Assembly (NCBI RefSeq): GCF_900142515.1
Contig: NZ_FRBC01000012.1
Span: 26,123 to 90,122, forward strand
Direction of reading: 5' to 3'
Length of the DNA stretch: 64,000 nt
Source: Pseudoselenomonas ruminantium
GTDB taxonomy: Bacteria; Bacillota; Negativicutes; Selenomonadales; Selenomonadaceae
Below the pieces are notes generated by a model. The model did no database searches. It worked only from the letters and a program-made list of their open reading frames with translations, and had not been told where the DNA came from. Numbering within the stretch: position 1 is the stretch's first letter; the number at the start of each line of letters is the position of its first letter. Below, in pieces: positions 29,347-38,687 of this stretch. Position numbers and translations under genes: made by a program.

Positions 29347-30189
29347 TTACTTGCTATCCTTCTTATCGGCAGTTGCAGCGTCAGCGGGCTGTCCGGCCTT
29401 ATCGGCAGTGAAAGTCTTTTCCACAACCTGTCCGGCATTGCCTGCCTTACCCATATCCTTGCCGTTAACCTTCATTTCTACAGCACCGGCGTTACCAGCG
29501 GTGATGACCACTTTCTCCTTGCCCTTCCAGGTTTCCGTCTTGCCGGATTCCATCGTGCCTTCATAAACAGTCTTGCCATCGGCTACAACCTGTGTCCAGC
29601 ATTTGTCCGTGAACTTAGCCACCAATTCAACACCGTCAACCTTGGCGGGCTGAACTTCCTTGCCTGCCTCAGGTTTCGCAGTTTCAGCCTTGGTTCCAGC
29701 CGGCGCTTTTGCCGTCTGGGTCACAGCCTTAGCCGGCTGCTTCGGAGCACTGCTGTCATCCATGGCAAAGAGGTAATAGGCACCGCCTGCTACCAGCAGG
29801 ACAATCAGTGCGATCAGCAGATTGTTGGAACGATTGCTGGACGATGAGACATGCTCCCGATACTCGCTGCCTGTCGCCAGTTTCTGCTTCACTTCTTCCC
29901 GATTCGCCTCCTCGGCCTCAGCCAGCTGCTGTTTGGCTTCTTCTGCCGCAGCTGCCTCTTCCGGATGGTTTTCTTCCATAAACTGACGCACCACTGCATC
30001 CGCGTCAATCTTCAGGAAGTTAGCATAGTTGCGAATAAATCCCTTGGCATACACCGTACCTGGTAATTGGTCATAATCACCATTTTCAATGGCCTCTATA
30101 TAAAGAGCACGAATACTGGTGCCCTTAGCGATATCCTGAATTGTCAGATTCTGGCGTTCCCGTTCGGAACGCAACGTGTCCCCTATCAT
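29347..30189 (-). CDS. RodZ-like helix-turn-helix membrane protein
   Basis: This 280-residue protein has an N-terminal HTH_25/Xre-like domain (LRSERERQNLTIQDIAKGTS, YAKGFIRNYANFLKID), an Ala/Glu-rich coiled segment, one membrane helix (LLIALIVLLVAGGAYYLFAM), a Pro/Ala/Lys linker, and a C-terminal DUF4115 beta domain. That is the RodZ order, so a role in MreB-linked cell shape is likely. The C-terminus ends in a low-complexity Ala/Asp/Lys tail. Confidence 0.88.
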   Translation of the reverse strand: MIGDTLRSERERQNLTIQDIAKGTSIRALYIEAIENGDYDQLPGTVYAKGFIRNYANFLKIDADAVVRQFMEENHPEEAAAAEEAKQQLAEAEEANREEVKQKLATGSEYREHVSSSSNRSNNLLIALIVLLVAGGAYYLFAMDDSSAPKQPAKAVTQTAKAPAGTKAETAKPEAGKEVQPAKVDGVELVAKFTDKCWTQVVADGKTVYEGTMESGKTETWKGKEKVVITAGNAGAVEMKVNGKDMGKAGNAGQVVEKTFTADKAGQPADAATADKKDSK

Positions 30190-30318
30190 GCTGTAAATTC
30201 CTCCCTTATATCAAAGTGTCTCGAAAACACTGCCAAACATCATTATACATAAATATACAACGTAATACAAATTTTTTTTGACCGCAACCAACAGCGCTCT
30301 CTACTAACTGGCACACCA

Positions 30319-30771
30319 TCAGCTGATGGAACACCCTATATTTTCTTTGCTGCAGGCTTTGTCCAATAAGGTCTGTAATGTAATGCCCTCCAGCACCTGA
30401 CTGATGCTATCACAAACCTGTCCCCACACACCTCTGGTCACACAGCCACTGGCCTTGGCACATTTCTGGTCAGCAGCCCCAGCCTCCGCCAAAAGACAAT
30501 CCACGACAGCGATAGGCCCTTCCACGGTGGTGATAATGGCACCAATGGTGATCTCTGCCGGGCATTTTGCCAACATGTACCCCCCTTGAGCCCCTCGGAT
30601 GCTTTGTACTAAGCCTCCTCTCCGCAAAGGAACCATCAGTTGTTCCAGATAATTCTCTGACAACCCCTGACTTTGGGCTACACTCTTCAAAGACACCGGA
30701 CCTTCACCATAGTGGCGGGCCAATTCATAAAGCGCTGTCACACTATATCTACCCTTAGTTGAGATTTTCAT
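30319..30771 (-). CDS. Rrf2/IscR-type transcriptional regulator
   Basis: This 150-residue protein is of the Rrf2 family, with the typical start MKISTKGRYSVTALYELA and winged helix (KSVAQSQGLSENYLEQLM). Three Cys in the region DCLLAEAGAADQKCAKASGC could bind an iron-sulfur cluster, as in IscR; two further Cys lie near the C-terminus. CymR-type control of cysteine and methionine genes is another possibility, given cysK-metY in the window. No isc/suf genes are adjacent. Confidence 0.88.
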   Translation of the reverse strand: MKISTKGRYSVTALYELARHYGEGPVSLKSVAQSQGLSENYLEQLMVPLRRGGLVQSIRGAQGGYMLAKCPAEITIGAIITTVEGPIAVVDCLLAEAGAADQKCAKASGCVTRGVWGQVCDSISQVLEGITLQTLLDKACSKENIGCSIS

Positions 30772-30834
30772 AAAGCACCTCTCCGTATCTATGCGTACAA
30801 TGTGTTAAATATAGCAAAAAAAATAACTACTGTC

Positions 30835-30863
30835 AAAAAGGCCGGCAGATGAATCTGCCAGCC
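30835..30863 (-). terminator. Intrinsic terminator downstream of the chemoreceptor gene
   Basis: On the minus strand GGCTGGCAGA pairs with TCTGCCGGCC around TTCA and is followed by five T. It lies 45 bases after the chemoreceptor stop. Confidence 0.85.
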
Positions 30864-30907
30864 CCAAAATCTTATATTTTCATTTCCCTGTAAGCAATTC
30901 CATTCAT

Positions 30908-32587
30908 TTATACTTTGAATTTCTTTACCTCTGCACTCAACGACTTCGCCATTTCTGCCAGCTGATTATTCGCCTCGGAAATATCATGCATGGTAGCAGC
31001 CTGTTGCTCCGTTGCCGCCGATACATTCTGTGCTTCATCGGTAGCAATACGGCTGGCATCCATCACATCATCCATGCTATGGGCAATATCATGCGTAACC
31101 GAATTCAAGGTTTCAATGGCTGCAATGGCATTTTCTACAGTATTGTTCAGCTTGTCAATCTGCGCCTCGATCATCTGGAAAGCATCCCCGGCAGCAGTTG
31201 CACTGGCTGCCCCTTCATTGACACTCTCATTTCCTTCATTGATGGAGGCTACCGCCCTATCGGTATCCTGCTGGATCGCTTTGACCAATTCCGTGATGTT
31301 CCGCGCAGCATTGCTGGATTGCTCGGCCAGCTTCCGGACTTCCTCTGCCACCACCGCAAAGCCACGGCCAGCATCACCAGCTCGTGCAGCTTCGATTGCC
31401 GCATTCAGTGCCAAAAGGTTCGTCTGATCCGCAATATTGGAAATGGTCTCCACGATCGTGCCGATTTCCGAGGAACGCTTCCCCAGTGTTCCTACCACTT
31501 CAGCCGAAGCATTGACCTGATGGGCAATATTCTGGATCTGGTCTACAGCCTGCCCTACGGTCTTGCGGCCATCCACAGCTTTTTCCTGACTATGCTGGGC
31601 AGCTTCGGCCATCACCCGCGCATCTGCATGCAACTCATGCATATGCTGGCGCATACGAGCACAATTATCCTGCAATTCTGTAACAATCCGTACCTGCTTA
31701 TTCGTACCATCCGCCAAATGCACCGCGCTATCTGCGACCTGCTGAATGGAAAGCCGTGTCTGTTCAGCCTGTTCCTTGAGCATCTCCGCCGATTCCGTGA
31801 CGCTGTCCGTGGATTCCGTGACGCCCATCAGCAAATGACGCAATTTCTCCCGCATCCGATTGGCACTAGAAGCCAACTCGCCGATTTCATCAGCCGTTTC
31901 CTTCAGCGAATCCCCTCGCATATCACCTTCAGCAATTTCCTGCATGGAAGCTACTACCTGATGCAGAGGACTCAATGTCCGGCCAATCAGCCACCAGCCA
32001 ATACCGCCCATCAGTACCTCAATGATCAGCATAGCAATGATGGTGGATACAATGAATTTATTTTGAATATCATCCAGTTCATGAACCGACAGCCCCACAA
32101 AGACCATACCAATTATTTCGCCGCTGAAATTTCTCAGCGGACGGTAAGCACTTTCATAATTTTCCCCCAAAACATTAGCACTGCCCGTATAATTCTTTCC
32201 CTGCTTCAGCACCACTTCCTGAACTTGTTCCGAAGCCTGCGTACCAATCGAGCGCTTTCCTTCTTTCTGTACTGTGGTGGCCACCCGGGTATTCCCGCGG
32301 AAGAAGGTTACATGTCCTCCCATCATAGAGCCCAGAACGTCTACAACTTCTGTAGAATCTTCAATCTTCAGTCTTCCTTTATACAACGCACCATCTTTCA
32401 ACTGCCAGTCCCCAGGATAACGGTCTTCCATGATTTCCTGGATGGATTTGACATTTGAATCGGCCTTCATCTGCAGAGATTTGGCAAAGCCTTCCGCTGC
32501 ACTGCGATAGCCCAGGATCCCCATACACAGACAAGCAAAGATAATGAACAGATTTATTCCCAAAACCGCCTTTGTCTGCAGCTTCAT
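30908..32587 (-). CDS. Methyl-accepting chemotaxis protein with a periplasmic Cache-type sensor
   Basis: This 559-residue receptor has a first membrane helix (about 5-27), a periplasmic single-Cache-type domain (about 35-180, with the [19 protein letters not shown] strand pair), a second helix (about 182-205), HAMP, and a cytoplasmic signalling hairpin. The invariant tip [24 protein letters not shown] is read here as [11 protein letters not shown] followed by [20 protein letters not shown]. It has the usual Gln/Glu methylation regions but no CheR-binding pentapeptide at the end. The ligand cannot be read. No flagellar or che genes are nearby except the possible flagellin methylase at 44.5 kb. 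Confidence 0.94.
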   Translation of the reverse strand: MKLQTKAVLGINLFIIFACLCMGILGYRSAAEGFAKSLQMKADSNVKSIQEIMEDRYPGDWQLKDGALYKGRLKIEDSTEVVDVLGSMMGGHVTFFRGNTRVATTVQKEGKRSIGTQASEQVQEVVLKQGKNYTGSANVLGENYESAYRPLRNFSGEIIGMVFVGLSVHELDDIQNKFIVSTIIAMLIIEVLMGGIGWWLIGRTLSPLHQVVASMQEIAEGDMRGDSLKETADEIGELASSANRMREKLRHLLMGVTESTDSVTESAEMLKEQAEQTRLSIQQVADSAVHLADGTNKQVRIVTELQDNCARMRQHMHELHADARVMAEAAQHSQEKAVDGRKTVGQAVDQIQNIAHQVNASAEVVGTLGKRSSEIGTIVETISNIADQTNLLALNAAIEAARAGDAGRGFAVVAEEVRKLAEQSSNAARNITELVKAIQQDTDRAVASINEGNESVNEGAASATAAGDAFQMIEAQIDKLNNTVENAIAAIETLNSVTHDIAHSMDDVMDASRIATDEAQNVSAATEQQAATMHDISEANNQLAEMAKSLSAEVKKFKV

Positions 32588-32645
32588 AAAGCTAACCTCC
32601 TCATTTTTTCAATTTTATTATTATTCTCTGTATTTATTCGCGCAT

Positions 32646-32680
32646 AAAAAAATAATCCCTGCCTGAAACAGGGATTATTT
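32646..32680 (-). terminator. Intrinsic terminator of the cobalamin operon
   Basis: AATAATCCCTG pairs with CAGGGATTATT around CCTGAAA (plus-strand reading), with a run of T on the minus strand. It lies directly downstream of the cobK stop. Confidence 0.87.
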
Positions 32681-32687
32681 TCTCTAT

Positions 32688-33458
32688 TTATTTTGCATTA
32701 CTTTGCACAAATTTCAAAATATCTTCATACGCATGTGTCAGACAAGGATATTCCAGCTGTGGCCGGTCAATCAGCACAATGGGCAGCCCCAACTCAGCAG
32801 CTGCAGCAAACTTCGTATCAGTACCCCCGATGGTGCCACTGTTCTTGGTGATGATAACTTCTGCACCATATTTCCGGAACAATTCCAGATTGAGTTCCTT
32901 CGAGAACGGCCCCTGAAAAGCTACAATATGGCCGGCATCAAAGCCCAGCTGCTCACACAGACCGATAACCTCTGCGGTAGGCAATACCCGAGCGATCAGT
33001 TCACATTCCCGCAGAGCCGGACTACGAGTAAATTTGTCCAGATTGCGGCTGCCCGTGGTCAGAAAGATCCTTCTTCCCAGTCCGGCTGCCGCCTCTGCTG
33101 CCTCCTCATAGCTATGCACCACCGTAAGCTTGCCATAGTCCAGGTTTGACCAATCACGCTCATAACGGATATAGGGAATATCCAGCGCCTTGCAAGCTCT
33201 GATGGCGTTGATGCTGACATTGGCCGCATAGGGATGGCTGGCATCCACCAGCAGGGAAATTTCATGCTCCTGCATATAAGCCTGCAAAGCCGCTTCATCC
33301 AGCGGCTTATCGTTGATCAGGCATTCCTGCCCGCAATCATGCGCCAGCAGTTCCCCACCGTAGCGGCTGACCACAGAGGCCGCCACATCATACCCCTTTT
33401 CCAGCAGGAGTTTGGCGATTTCCCGGCCATCCTGCGTGCCCGCCACAACAAAAATCAT
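32688..33458 (-). CDS. cobK: Precorrin-6A / cobalt-precorrin-6A reductase
   Basis: This 256-residue enzyme of the CobK/CbiJ family reduces the macrocycle by NAD(P)H in corrin synthesis. It has the N-terminal VVAGTQDGREIAKLL, the conserved VDASHPYAANVSINA segment, and TKNSGTIGGTDTKFAAA near the end. It is last in the cbi operon and overlaps cbiH by four bases. Anaerobic use (CbiJ) is likely, given CbiK and CbiG. Confidence 0.93.
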   Translation of the reverse strand: MIFVVAGTQDGREIAKLLLEKGYDVAASVVSRYGGELLAHDCGQECLINDKPLDEAALQAYMQEHEISLLVDASHPYAANVSINAIRACKALDIPYIRYERDWSNLDYGKLTVVHSYEEAAEAAAGLGRRIFLTTGSRNLDKFTRSPALRECELIARVLPTAEVIGLCEQLGFDAGHIVAFQGPFSKELNLELFRKYGAEVIITKNSGTIGGTDTKFAAAAELGLPIVLIDRPQLEYPCLTHAYEDILKFVQSNAK

Positions 33459-34210
33459 AAACCCGGCTCCTTGTTGCCATAGCCGCGCGGCGTAATCATA
33501 TAGCCATCTTTGATATAGGTCATGGAGTTGCCGATAATGACCAGCGAGAACATATTGATTTCTTCTTTGGTGAAATCTTCCAGATTGGAAAGGATCTTGC
33601 CCTCACCATCGCGGCTGGCCGCCGTCACAATGCCCACAGGTGTATCTGCCTTGCGGTGCTTGAGCATGATCTCCCGTACCCGCTCGATGTTCTCAACACG
33701 CTTCTTGCTCTTGGGATTGTAGAGCGCCGTGACGAAATCTCCCTGTGCCGCCATCTCGATACGCTTCTCGATGGTCTCCCAGGGCGTCAGCAGATCCGAG
33801 AGACTGATGACTGCAAAGTCATGCATCAAAGGCGCGCCGAGCACCGAGGCAGCCGCATTGACGGCCGATACCCCGGCAATCACGCCGCCGAATTCCGGGC
33901 GCTTGTCTTCCGACTGCTGCAGCACGAGTTCCAATACCAGTCCGGCCATGCCGTAGACACCAGCATCGCCGCTGGATACCACCACTGTATCATGACCGTC
34001 AGCTGCTTCTGCCACCGCCATCCGGCAGCGGTCAATCTCCTGCATCATCGCCGTGCCGATAACCTTGCGGTCACCTAAGAGTTCTTCTATCAATTTGATA
34101 TAGGTATTATAACCGGCAATCACCTCAGCAGTTTCAATCGCCTGCCGCGCCCGGGGAGTCATATCCAGGAGACTTCCGGGGCCAATGCCTACAACCGTTA
34201 TTTTTCCCAT
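33455..34210 (-). CDS. cbiH: Cobalt-precorrin-3 C17-methyltransferase
   Basis: This 251-residue SAM-dependent tetrapyrrole methylase of the CobJ/CbiH group has VGIGPGSLLDMTPRARQAI at the N-terminus and the conserved SSGDAGVYGMAGLVLE loop. It performs ring contraction and C17 methylation. It overlaps cbiG by 13 bases and cobK by four, indicating coupled translation. Confidence 0.94.
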   Translation of the reverse strand: MGKITVVGIGPGSLLDMTPRARQAIETAEVIAGYNTYIKLIEELLGDRKVIGTAMMQEIDRCRMAVAEAADGHDTVVVSSGDAGVYGMAGLVLELVLQQSEDKRPEFGGVIAGVSAVNAAASVLGAPLMHDFAVISLSDLLTPWETIEKRIEMAAQGDFVTALYNPKSKKRVENIERVREIMLKHRKADTPVGIVTAASRDGEGKILSNLEDFTKEEINMFSLVIIGNSMTYIKDGYMITPRGYGNKEPGL

Positions 34211-35310
34211 AATAATGCCACCGTTACCTTTTCAAATTTCGTTTTCCTGAGCGCCAGTCTGCCCCCCCGCTCACCCGCAGAACAATAGGCTGCCGCTTCG
34301 CATACATTGCCGATGCCGATATGTTTCCGGACAAAGGCCGATTCTTCCAGCTGATGCGCCTCTATCATATGAGACATCTTGTCATTCTCATAGAACTTCA
34401 CCGGGCGCACAAGACTGTCGCCAGCATAGATGATGCCCGCTTCATGCCTCTTCACAATGGTACTGGCCAGCTCATCAATAAAGGAGCGGTCCCGGCCAAT
34501 CATGCGGCAGGCCATATCCAACGCCGACATCACCAGTGCCGCCGGTGTTCCCTTCCGGCAGCCGACGCCGGCAATCAGCTTGCGCGGCGTCAAACAGAGA
34601 ATGTTTGCAGGCAGATTGGACAGTTCCGGCAGATTGACCTCACTCATAATGACCACTTCCAGCTGCTCCCTTTCCTCAGGAATCACAGCCAGCAGTTGAC
34701 TGGTCACACATAAATCAGCCGCTTGCCCATACTGTTCCAATTTGCGCTTGTAGAACACACTATGCGGCAAGGTGCGATCAATGCGCCAGTGTATTTTCTT
34801 GCCTGCCAACAAGCCGGCATTCAAAGTCTTGATGCGTACCTTCGGCCAGGGACGCAATCCCAGCCTTGTAGCCAGCACGTCCGGGGCCAGCAGCTCATTG
34901 ACGTCCGTGGCCGTGGTAATCACCGGTCCGGCACCAATGGCCTGACAAAGCTGCCGCGTCAATTCATTGGCTCCGCCCACATGACCGGACAGAAGGCTGA
35001 TGCCATGCTTGCCCTGTTCATCAAATACCACCACGGCGGGGTCCGTCAATTTGTCCTTCAGCAAAGGAGCCAAAGTCCGTACCACGATACCCGTGGCCAT
35101 GACAAAAATCAAGCCTTCGTACGCAGTGAAATTGCTCTCCACCGCCTCGCTGAGTTTATGGAAGGTATGTACCTGCAGTTTTTTCCTGCTAGCTTCATCT
35201 GGTGCCAATTTCTCACTGACATAGATATCCACATATTGGTCCAGACACTGCCGAATGGCCTGCGCCAGCTGCAATCCCTGCTCTGTAAGTGCCATACAAG
35301 CCAAGCGCAT
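34198..35310 (-). CDS. cbiG: Cobalt-precorrin-5A hydrolase
   Basis: This 370-residue CbiG opens the delta-lactone ring after ring contraction, a step diagnostic of the anaerobic pathway. The N-terminal domain carries GLIFVMATGIVVRTLAPLL and the HGISLLSGHVGGANELTRQL segment. The C-terminal domain opens with LIAGVGCRKGTPAALVMSAL. The start shares one base with the cbiF stop (TAATG). Confidence 0.95.
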   Translation of the reverse strand: MRLACMALTEQGLQLAQAIRQCLDQYVDIYVSEKLAPDEASRKKLQVHTFHKLSEAVESNFTAYEGLIFVMATGIVVRTLAPLLKDKLTDPAVVVFDEQGKHGISLLSGHVGGANELTRQLCQAIGAGPVITTATDVNELLAPDVLATRLGLRPWPKVRIKTLNAGLLAGKKIHWRIDRTLPHSVFYKRKLEQYGQAADLCVTSQLLAVIPEEREQLEVVIMSEVNLPELSNLPANILCLTPRKLIAGVGCRKGTPAALVMSALDMACRMIGRDRSFIDELASTIVKRHEAGIIYAGDSLVRPVKFYENDKMSHMIEAHQLEESAFVRKHIGIGNVCEAAAYCSAGERGGRLALRKTKFEKVTVALLWEK

Positions 35311-36065
35311 TACTTCACAGCCTTTCGGAACATATGAGAGAACTCCGGCGCATATAGACGGGACAGGTCATAATCTGCCCCGAGGCAATGACTGACCACG
35401 ATCATGGCCGTGCGGTCGATATCCTTGCCTTCGATGTCCTTGACAATCGTCTGAAGCGTGCCCCGCACAATCTTCTGTTCCGGCCAGGAAGCCCGCTGCA
35501 CGATAGCGATGGGCGTATCGGCAGGATACCCACCCGCCATCAGTTCTTCGACCACCTTATCCAGCATAGTGATGGACAGATAAATGCACATCGTGGACTG
35601 ATGCTGGGCCAGACTGCGAAGCTTTTCCGCTTCCGGCACCGGCGTACGGCCTTCATTGCGCGTGATGATCACGGTCTGGCTGATGCCCGGCAGGGTATAT
35701 TCCTGCTGCAGAGCTGCTGCCGTAGCAAAACAGGAGCTGACGCCTGGTACGATATCAAATTCGATGTCTTTCTTGCGGAAGGCATCCATCTGTTCCTGGA
35801 TAGCACCATAGACAGACGGATCACCTGTATGCAGGCGCACCGTCATCTTGCCTTCTTTTTCAGCCGCTTCAATCACAGCGACCACTTCATCCAGTGTCAT
35901 GGAAGCCGAATTATGGATCTGCGCATCCTCGCGGCAAAGATCCAACAACGCCGGATTCACCAGCGAACCCGCATAGATAACGACATCCGCTTCCTTCAAA
36001 TACTTAGCTCCCTTGACTGTAATCAGCTCCGGGTCTCCCGGGCCTGCACCCACAATGTGTACCAT
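35310..36065 (-). CDS. cbiF: Cobalt-precorrin-4 C11-methyltransferase
   Basis: This 251-residue tetrapyrrole methylase has VHIVGAGPGDPELITVKGAK at the N-terminus, VVIYAGSLVNPALL, and LHTGDPSVYGAIQEQ, all typical of CobM/CbiF. It methylates C11. It lies between cbiT and cbiG in the operon. Confidence 0.95.
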   Translation of the reverse strand: MVHIVGAGPGDPELITVKGAKYLKEADVVIYAGSLVNPALLDLCREDAQIHNSASMTLDEVVAVIEAAEKEGKMTVRLHTGDPSVYGAIQEQMDAFRKKDIEFDIVPGVSSCFATAAALQQEYTLPGISQTVIITRNEGRTPVPEAEKLRSLAQHQSTMCIYLSITMLDKVVEELMAGGYPADTPIAIVQRASWPEQKIVRGTLQTIVKDIEGKDIDRTAMIVVSHCLGADYDLSRLYAPEFSHMFRKAVK

Positions 36066-36083
36066 CCTAAAATCCCTCTCCTC

Positions 36084-36662
36084 TTATTTTTTCCAGCAGG
36101 TCACGATATAGATTGGATTATTCGCCTTAGCCATATCGTAGGTTCCTACTTGCTGCAGACGCGTAACCTGTACCTGAATCGCTTCATAGATATAGGTATC
36201 GGAATGCGTCCGCATATATTCAATGCACTGCATCAGCGTCTGCACCGTAATACAGTTGAGTACCAGCCGCCCCTTGTCCTTGAGCTTCGGCGTCACCGCC
36301 TCCAGGATTTCCGGCAACCGGCTGCCGCTACCACCAATCAAGATGGCATCCGCTTCAGGCAGATTGGCGATCCCATCCGGAGCTTCTGCCTGAATCACCC
36401 GCACATTCGGCACGGCAAAATTGGCCACATTCGCACGGATCAGATTGATCCCTGCCGTTTCCCGCTCAATGGCGAAGACCTCCCCCTGCGGCGCCAGTCT
36501 TGCCGCCTCAATCGAAATAGAACCGGTGCCTGCGCCGATATCATAAACCACCGCATCCGGAGCGATCTGCGCCTTGACCAGACTCAAAATCCGGATTTCC
36601 TGCTTGGTCATCGGCACATCCTGACGGATAAACTCCTCATCGGCAATACCAAGAAAATCCAT
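36084..36662 (-). CDS. cbiT: Cobalt-precorrin-6B C15-methyltransferase (decarboxylating)
   Basis: This 192-residue class I SAM methyltransferase has the binding motif VVYDIGAGTGSISIEAARL and the family region EADAILIGGSGSRLPEIL. CbiT methylates C15 and removes the C12 acetate carboxyl; its usual partner CbiE (C5 methylation) is not in this window, either as a fusion or as a separate gene. It is the first recognisable corrin gene of the operon. Confidence 0.93.
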   Translation of the reverse strand: MDFLGIADEEFIRQDVPMTKQEIRILSLVKAQIAPDAVVYDIGAGTGSISIEAARLAPQGEVFAIERETAGINLIRANVANFAVPNVRVIQAEAPDGIANLPEADAILIGGSGSRLPEILEAVTPKLKDKGRLVLNCITVQTLMQCIEYMRTHSDTYIYEAIQVQVTRLQQVGTYDMAKANNPIYIVTCWKK

Positions 36663-36674
36663 CGCAATTCCCCC

Positions 36675-37007
36675 TTATTTTCCAAAGAACAGCTGCAGCA
36701 CAAGCCATACAGCCACGCCCACACCCAGCATCACGATAATCACAGGCAGGGCCACAAAGAACAGGAACGCCAGCACCGCCACAATCCCGGCTGCCATCAA
36801 CACCCGTTGGAGCACACTCTTCCGACCGAACAGCAGATCCTTCCAGCCAAAAGTATGGATCTGGAACCCCTGCCCAAAATCCCGGCCACCATAACGCTGC
36901 CGGGAACGGGGCTCCTGACTGTCGCCGCCCTCTTCAATGGTTATCCCATCATAGGCATTACGTTCATCCGGGGACATGACACGCACCTTGTTTTCTTCCT
37001 GTTCCAT
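36675..37007 (-). CDS. Small membrane protein of unknown function
   Basis: This 110-residue protein has a charged, Glu/Arg-rich N-terminal half and a hydrophobic C-terminal half that forms one or two membrane helices (VLMAAGIVAVLAFLFFVALP, then VIIVMLGVGVAVWLVLQLFF). I chose the ATG at 37007, five bases after a GAGGTGA site; a GTG three codons earlier is less likely. I do not recognise the family. It lies between a 507-residue unknown and cbiT with short gaps, so it may be co-transcribed with the corrin genes. Confidence 0.7.
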   Translation of the reverse strand: MEQEENKVRVMSPDERNAYDGITIEEGGDSQEPRSRQRYGGRDFGQGFQIHTFGWKDLLFGRKSVLQRVLMAAGIVAVLAFLFFVALPVIIVMLGVGVAVWLVLQLFFGK

Positions 37008-37026
37008 GGTTCTCACCTCGTTTGCT

Positions 37027-38550
37027 TCAATAATAAAGACTCTTGATAAAAGCTTCCTCCGTCAGATAACGGGGATCAAAGAGTTCACAGTCCAACGTCT
37101 CACAAATCTTTCGCATATCTGCCTTCACCCGGGCACTATCAATGCCCAGCAATTCATAAATCTCTGTCTGATTCGCCAGCTGCACGCCGTTCAACTGCGC
37201 AAACTGCAGGATCAGCGCCGTAATCATGATATCGTCAGTTTTCTCAACAGCAGCCACCGACACATAATCCGTAAAAAACTTCAGCAGCAACTTGATTTCA
37301 AACCGACTGAAACCGACATGCTTGGCCACCCGTTTCAACATATCGATATCTGCCGCAAACTGCTCCTGCACCTCCGGATTATCTTCCACCAACGGCATGA
37401 TGTTACGGCTCTTCAGCACATTCAACTGGGCATAACTGACCAATATCTGCAAAGTATGACGCACAGCACCAGCATGGCGCACAAAGAAATCCTTGAGTTC
37501 CGCCTGCGGGTCCTGACATTTGAACAAGTCAAACTGACGCAGGATCACATCCCGCATCCGCTTCTGCAGCTTCGGGCTGGCCTGCAAGGAAGTGATGTAA
37601 TTGAGCAGCATCACCCCATGAGAATGGATATGCCCATAGAGCAGGCAGGTATTGTAATTGCCAATGGCCAGTTCCGGCACCGGCAATTCAAAATTCTCAC
37701 CCGTGAAGAAATCCCGGCAGGCGACAAAATCTTCTCCCACCGACTCAATCCGGAACACGGTGAATTTTGAACGCAACAAATCCCGCAAAATATCCTGTTC
37801 TGAGGTGGAAAGCATTTCCCGCTCATGCTCATAATAATAACGCAGCGGAATATCGTCGGAACCAATCAGATGATAGTCAAACAGGAAAAAATCCCAAAAG
37901 CCGAACCAGAAGTTATGCCGTTCATCTGCCGTCATGCCATCGCCACCATCATAATCCGGCCCGGCATACATGGTCATGGCCCGGTCCATATCCCGACGAA
38001 AAGGCTGCTGCTTGTAATAATCATCCACTTTATGCAACAAGGAATCCAGCATCATATTCAAACGCTGCATGGTTTCGGCAGGAACTTCCTCCATATGTTC
38101 CAGCGAGCTGTAAAACTCATCCCCATCCCGACGATCTGGCAAAAAGAAATAGCCCCCTTCATACAGTGCCTCCTTGGCCGCCGTCAGGCCTGGACGATAA
38201 TCCTCCGTTTTCTGCGTACGCTGCAGATAAGCATAGAACGCATCGGTCATGGCAAAGAATTTATTCACATCCGCCTCTGCCAGCATAAAATCTGCCTGCA
38301 CACTAGCATAACGATAGATGATTTCCTGATAATCATAGACCGTCAATGACGCCAACGAATATAAATTCAACTGATCCACATATTCAATAAGCAAAGAGAT
38401 AATGCCCCAAATGCGTTTTAGATCCTCATCCTCTGCTCCATGCCAGGCATTGCGCCGCAAATAAGCCTCCACTGTCCCTTGCGGGATAATCTGCTGGGCA
38501 GCGCTGTTTTCCTCATAAAATTGTTCGACCAGTGAATATACATTAATCAT
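37027..38550 (-). CDS. Conserved-looking cytoplasmic protein of unknown function (507 residues)
   Basis: I do not recognise this protein. It is long, mostly helical, rich in aromatic and acidic residues, without signal peptide or membrane helix and without a recognisable catalytic motif. Features include a Tyr-rich middle (DMDRAMTMYAGPDYDGG, then HNFWFGFWDFFLFDYHLIG) and a C-terminal part with repeated helix pairs. AGAGGT precedes the ATG. It is the first gene of the transcript leading through a small membrane protein into the cobalamin operon, but this alone does not assign it a role in that pathway. Confidence 0.75.
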   Translation of the reverse strand: MINVYSLVEQFYEENSAAQQIIPQGTVEAYLRRNAWHGAEDEDLKRIWGIISLLIEYVDQLNLYSLASLTVYDYQEIIYRYASVQADFMLAEADVNKFFAMTDAFYAYLQRTQKTEDYRPGLTAAKEALYEGGYFFLPDRRDGDEFYSSLEHMEEVPAETMQRLNMMLDSLLHKVDDYYKQQPFRRDMDRAMTMYAGPDYDGGDGMTADERHNFWFGFWDFFLFDYHLIGSDDIPLRYYYEHEREMLSTSEQDILRDLLRSKFTVFRIESVGEDFVACRDFFTGENFELPVPELAIGNYNTCLLYGHIHSHGVMLLNYITSLQASPKLQKRMRDVILRQFDLFKCQDPQAELKDFFVRHAGAVRHTLQILVSYAQLNVLKSRNIMPLVEDNPEVQEQFAADIDMLKRVAKHVGFSRFEIKLLLKFFTDYVSVAAVEKTDDIMITALILQFAQLNGVQLANQTEIYELLGIDSARVKADMRKICETLDCELFDPRYLTEEAFIKSLYY

Positions 38551-38644
38551 ACGTCTGGAACCTCTGCTGCATTCATAATTAACAGAAACATTATAGCATA
38601 TTCGTTGCTATTGTTCAAAAGGAAATCCCCCTGTGAACGATAGC

Positions 38645-38677
38645 AAAAAATCGCTGGCCTGGACAGCCAGCGATTTT
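38645..38677 (-). terminator. Intrinsic terminator downstream of cysK
   Basis: AAATCGCTGGC pairs with GCCAGCGATTT around a CTGGACA loop, with a T run on the minus strand. It lies 10 bases after the cysK stop. Confidence 0.87.
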
Positions 38678-38687
38678 CTGTGTGATG

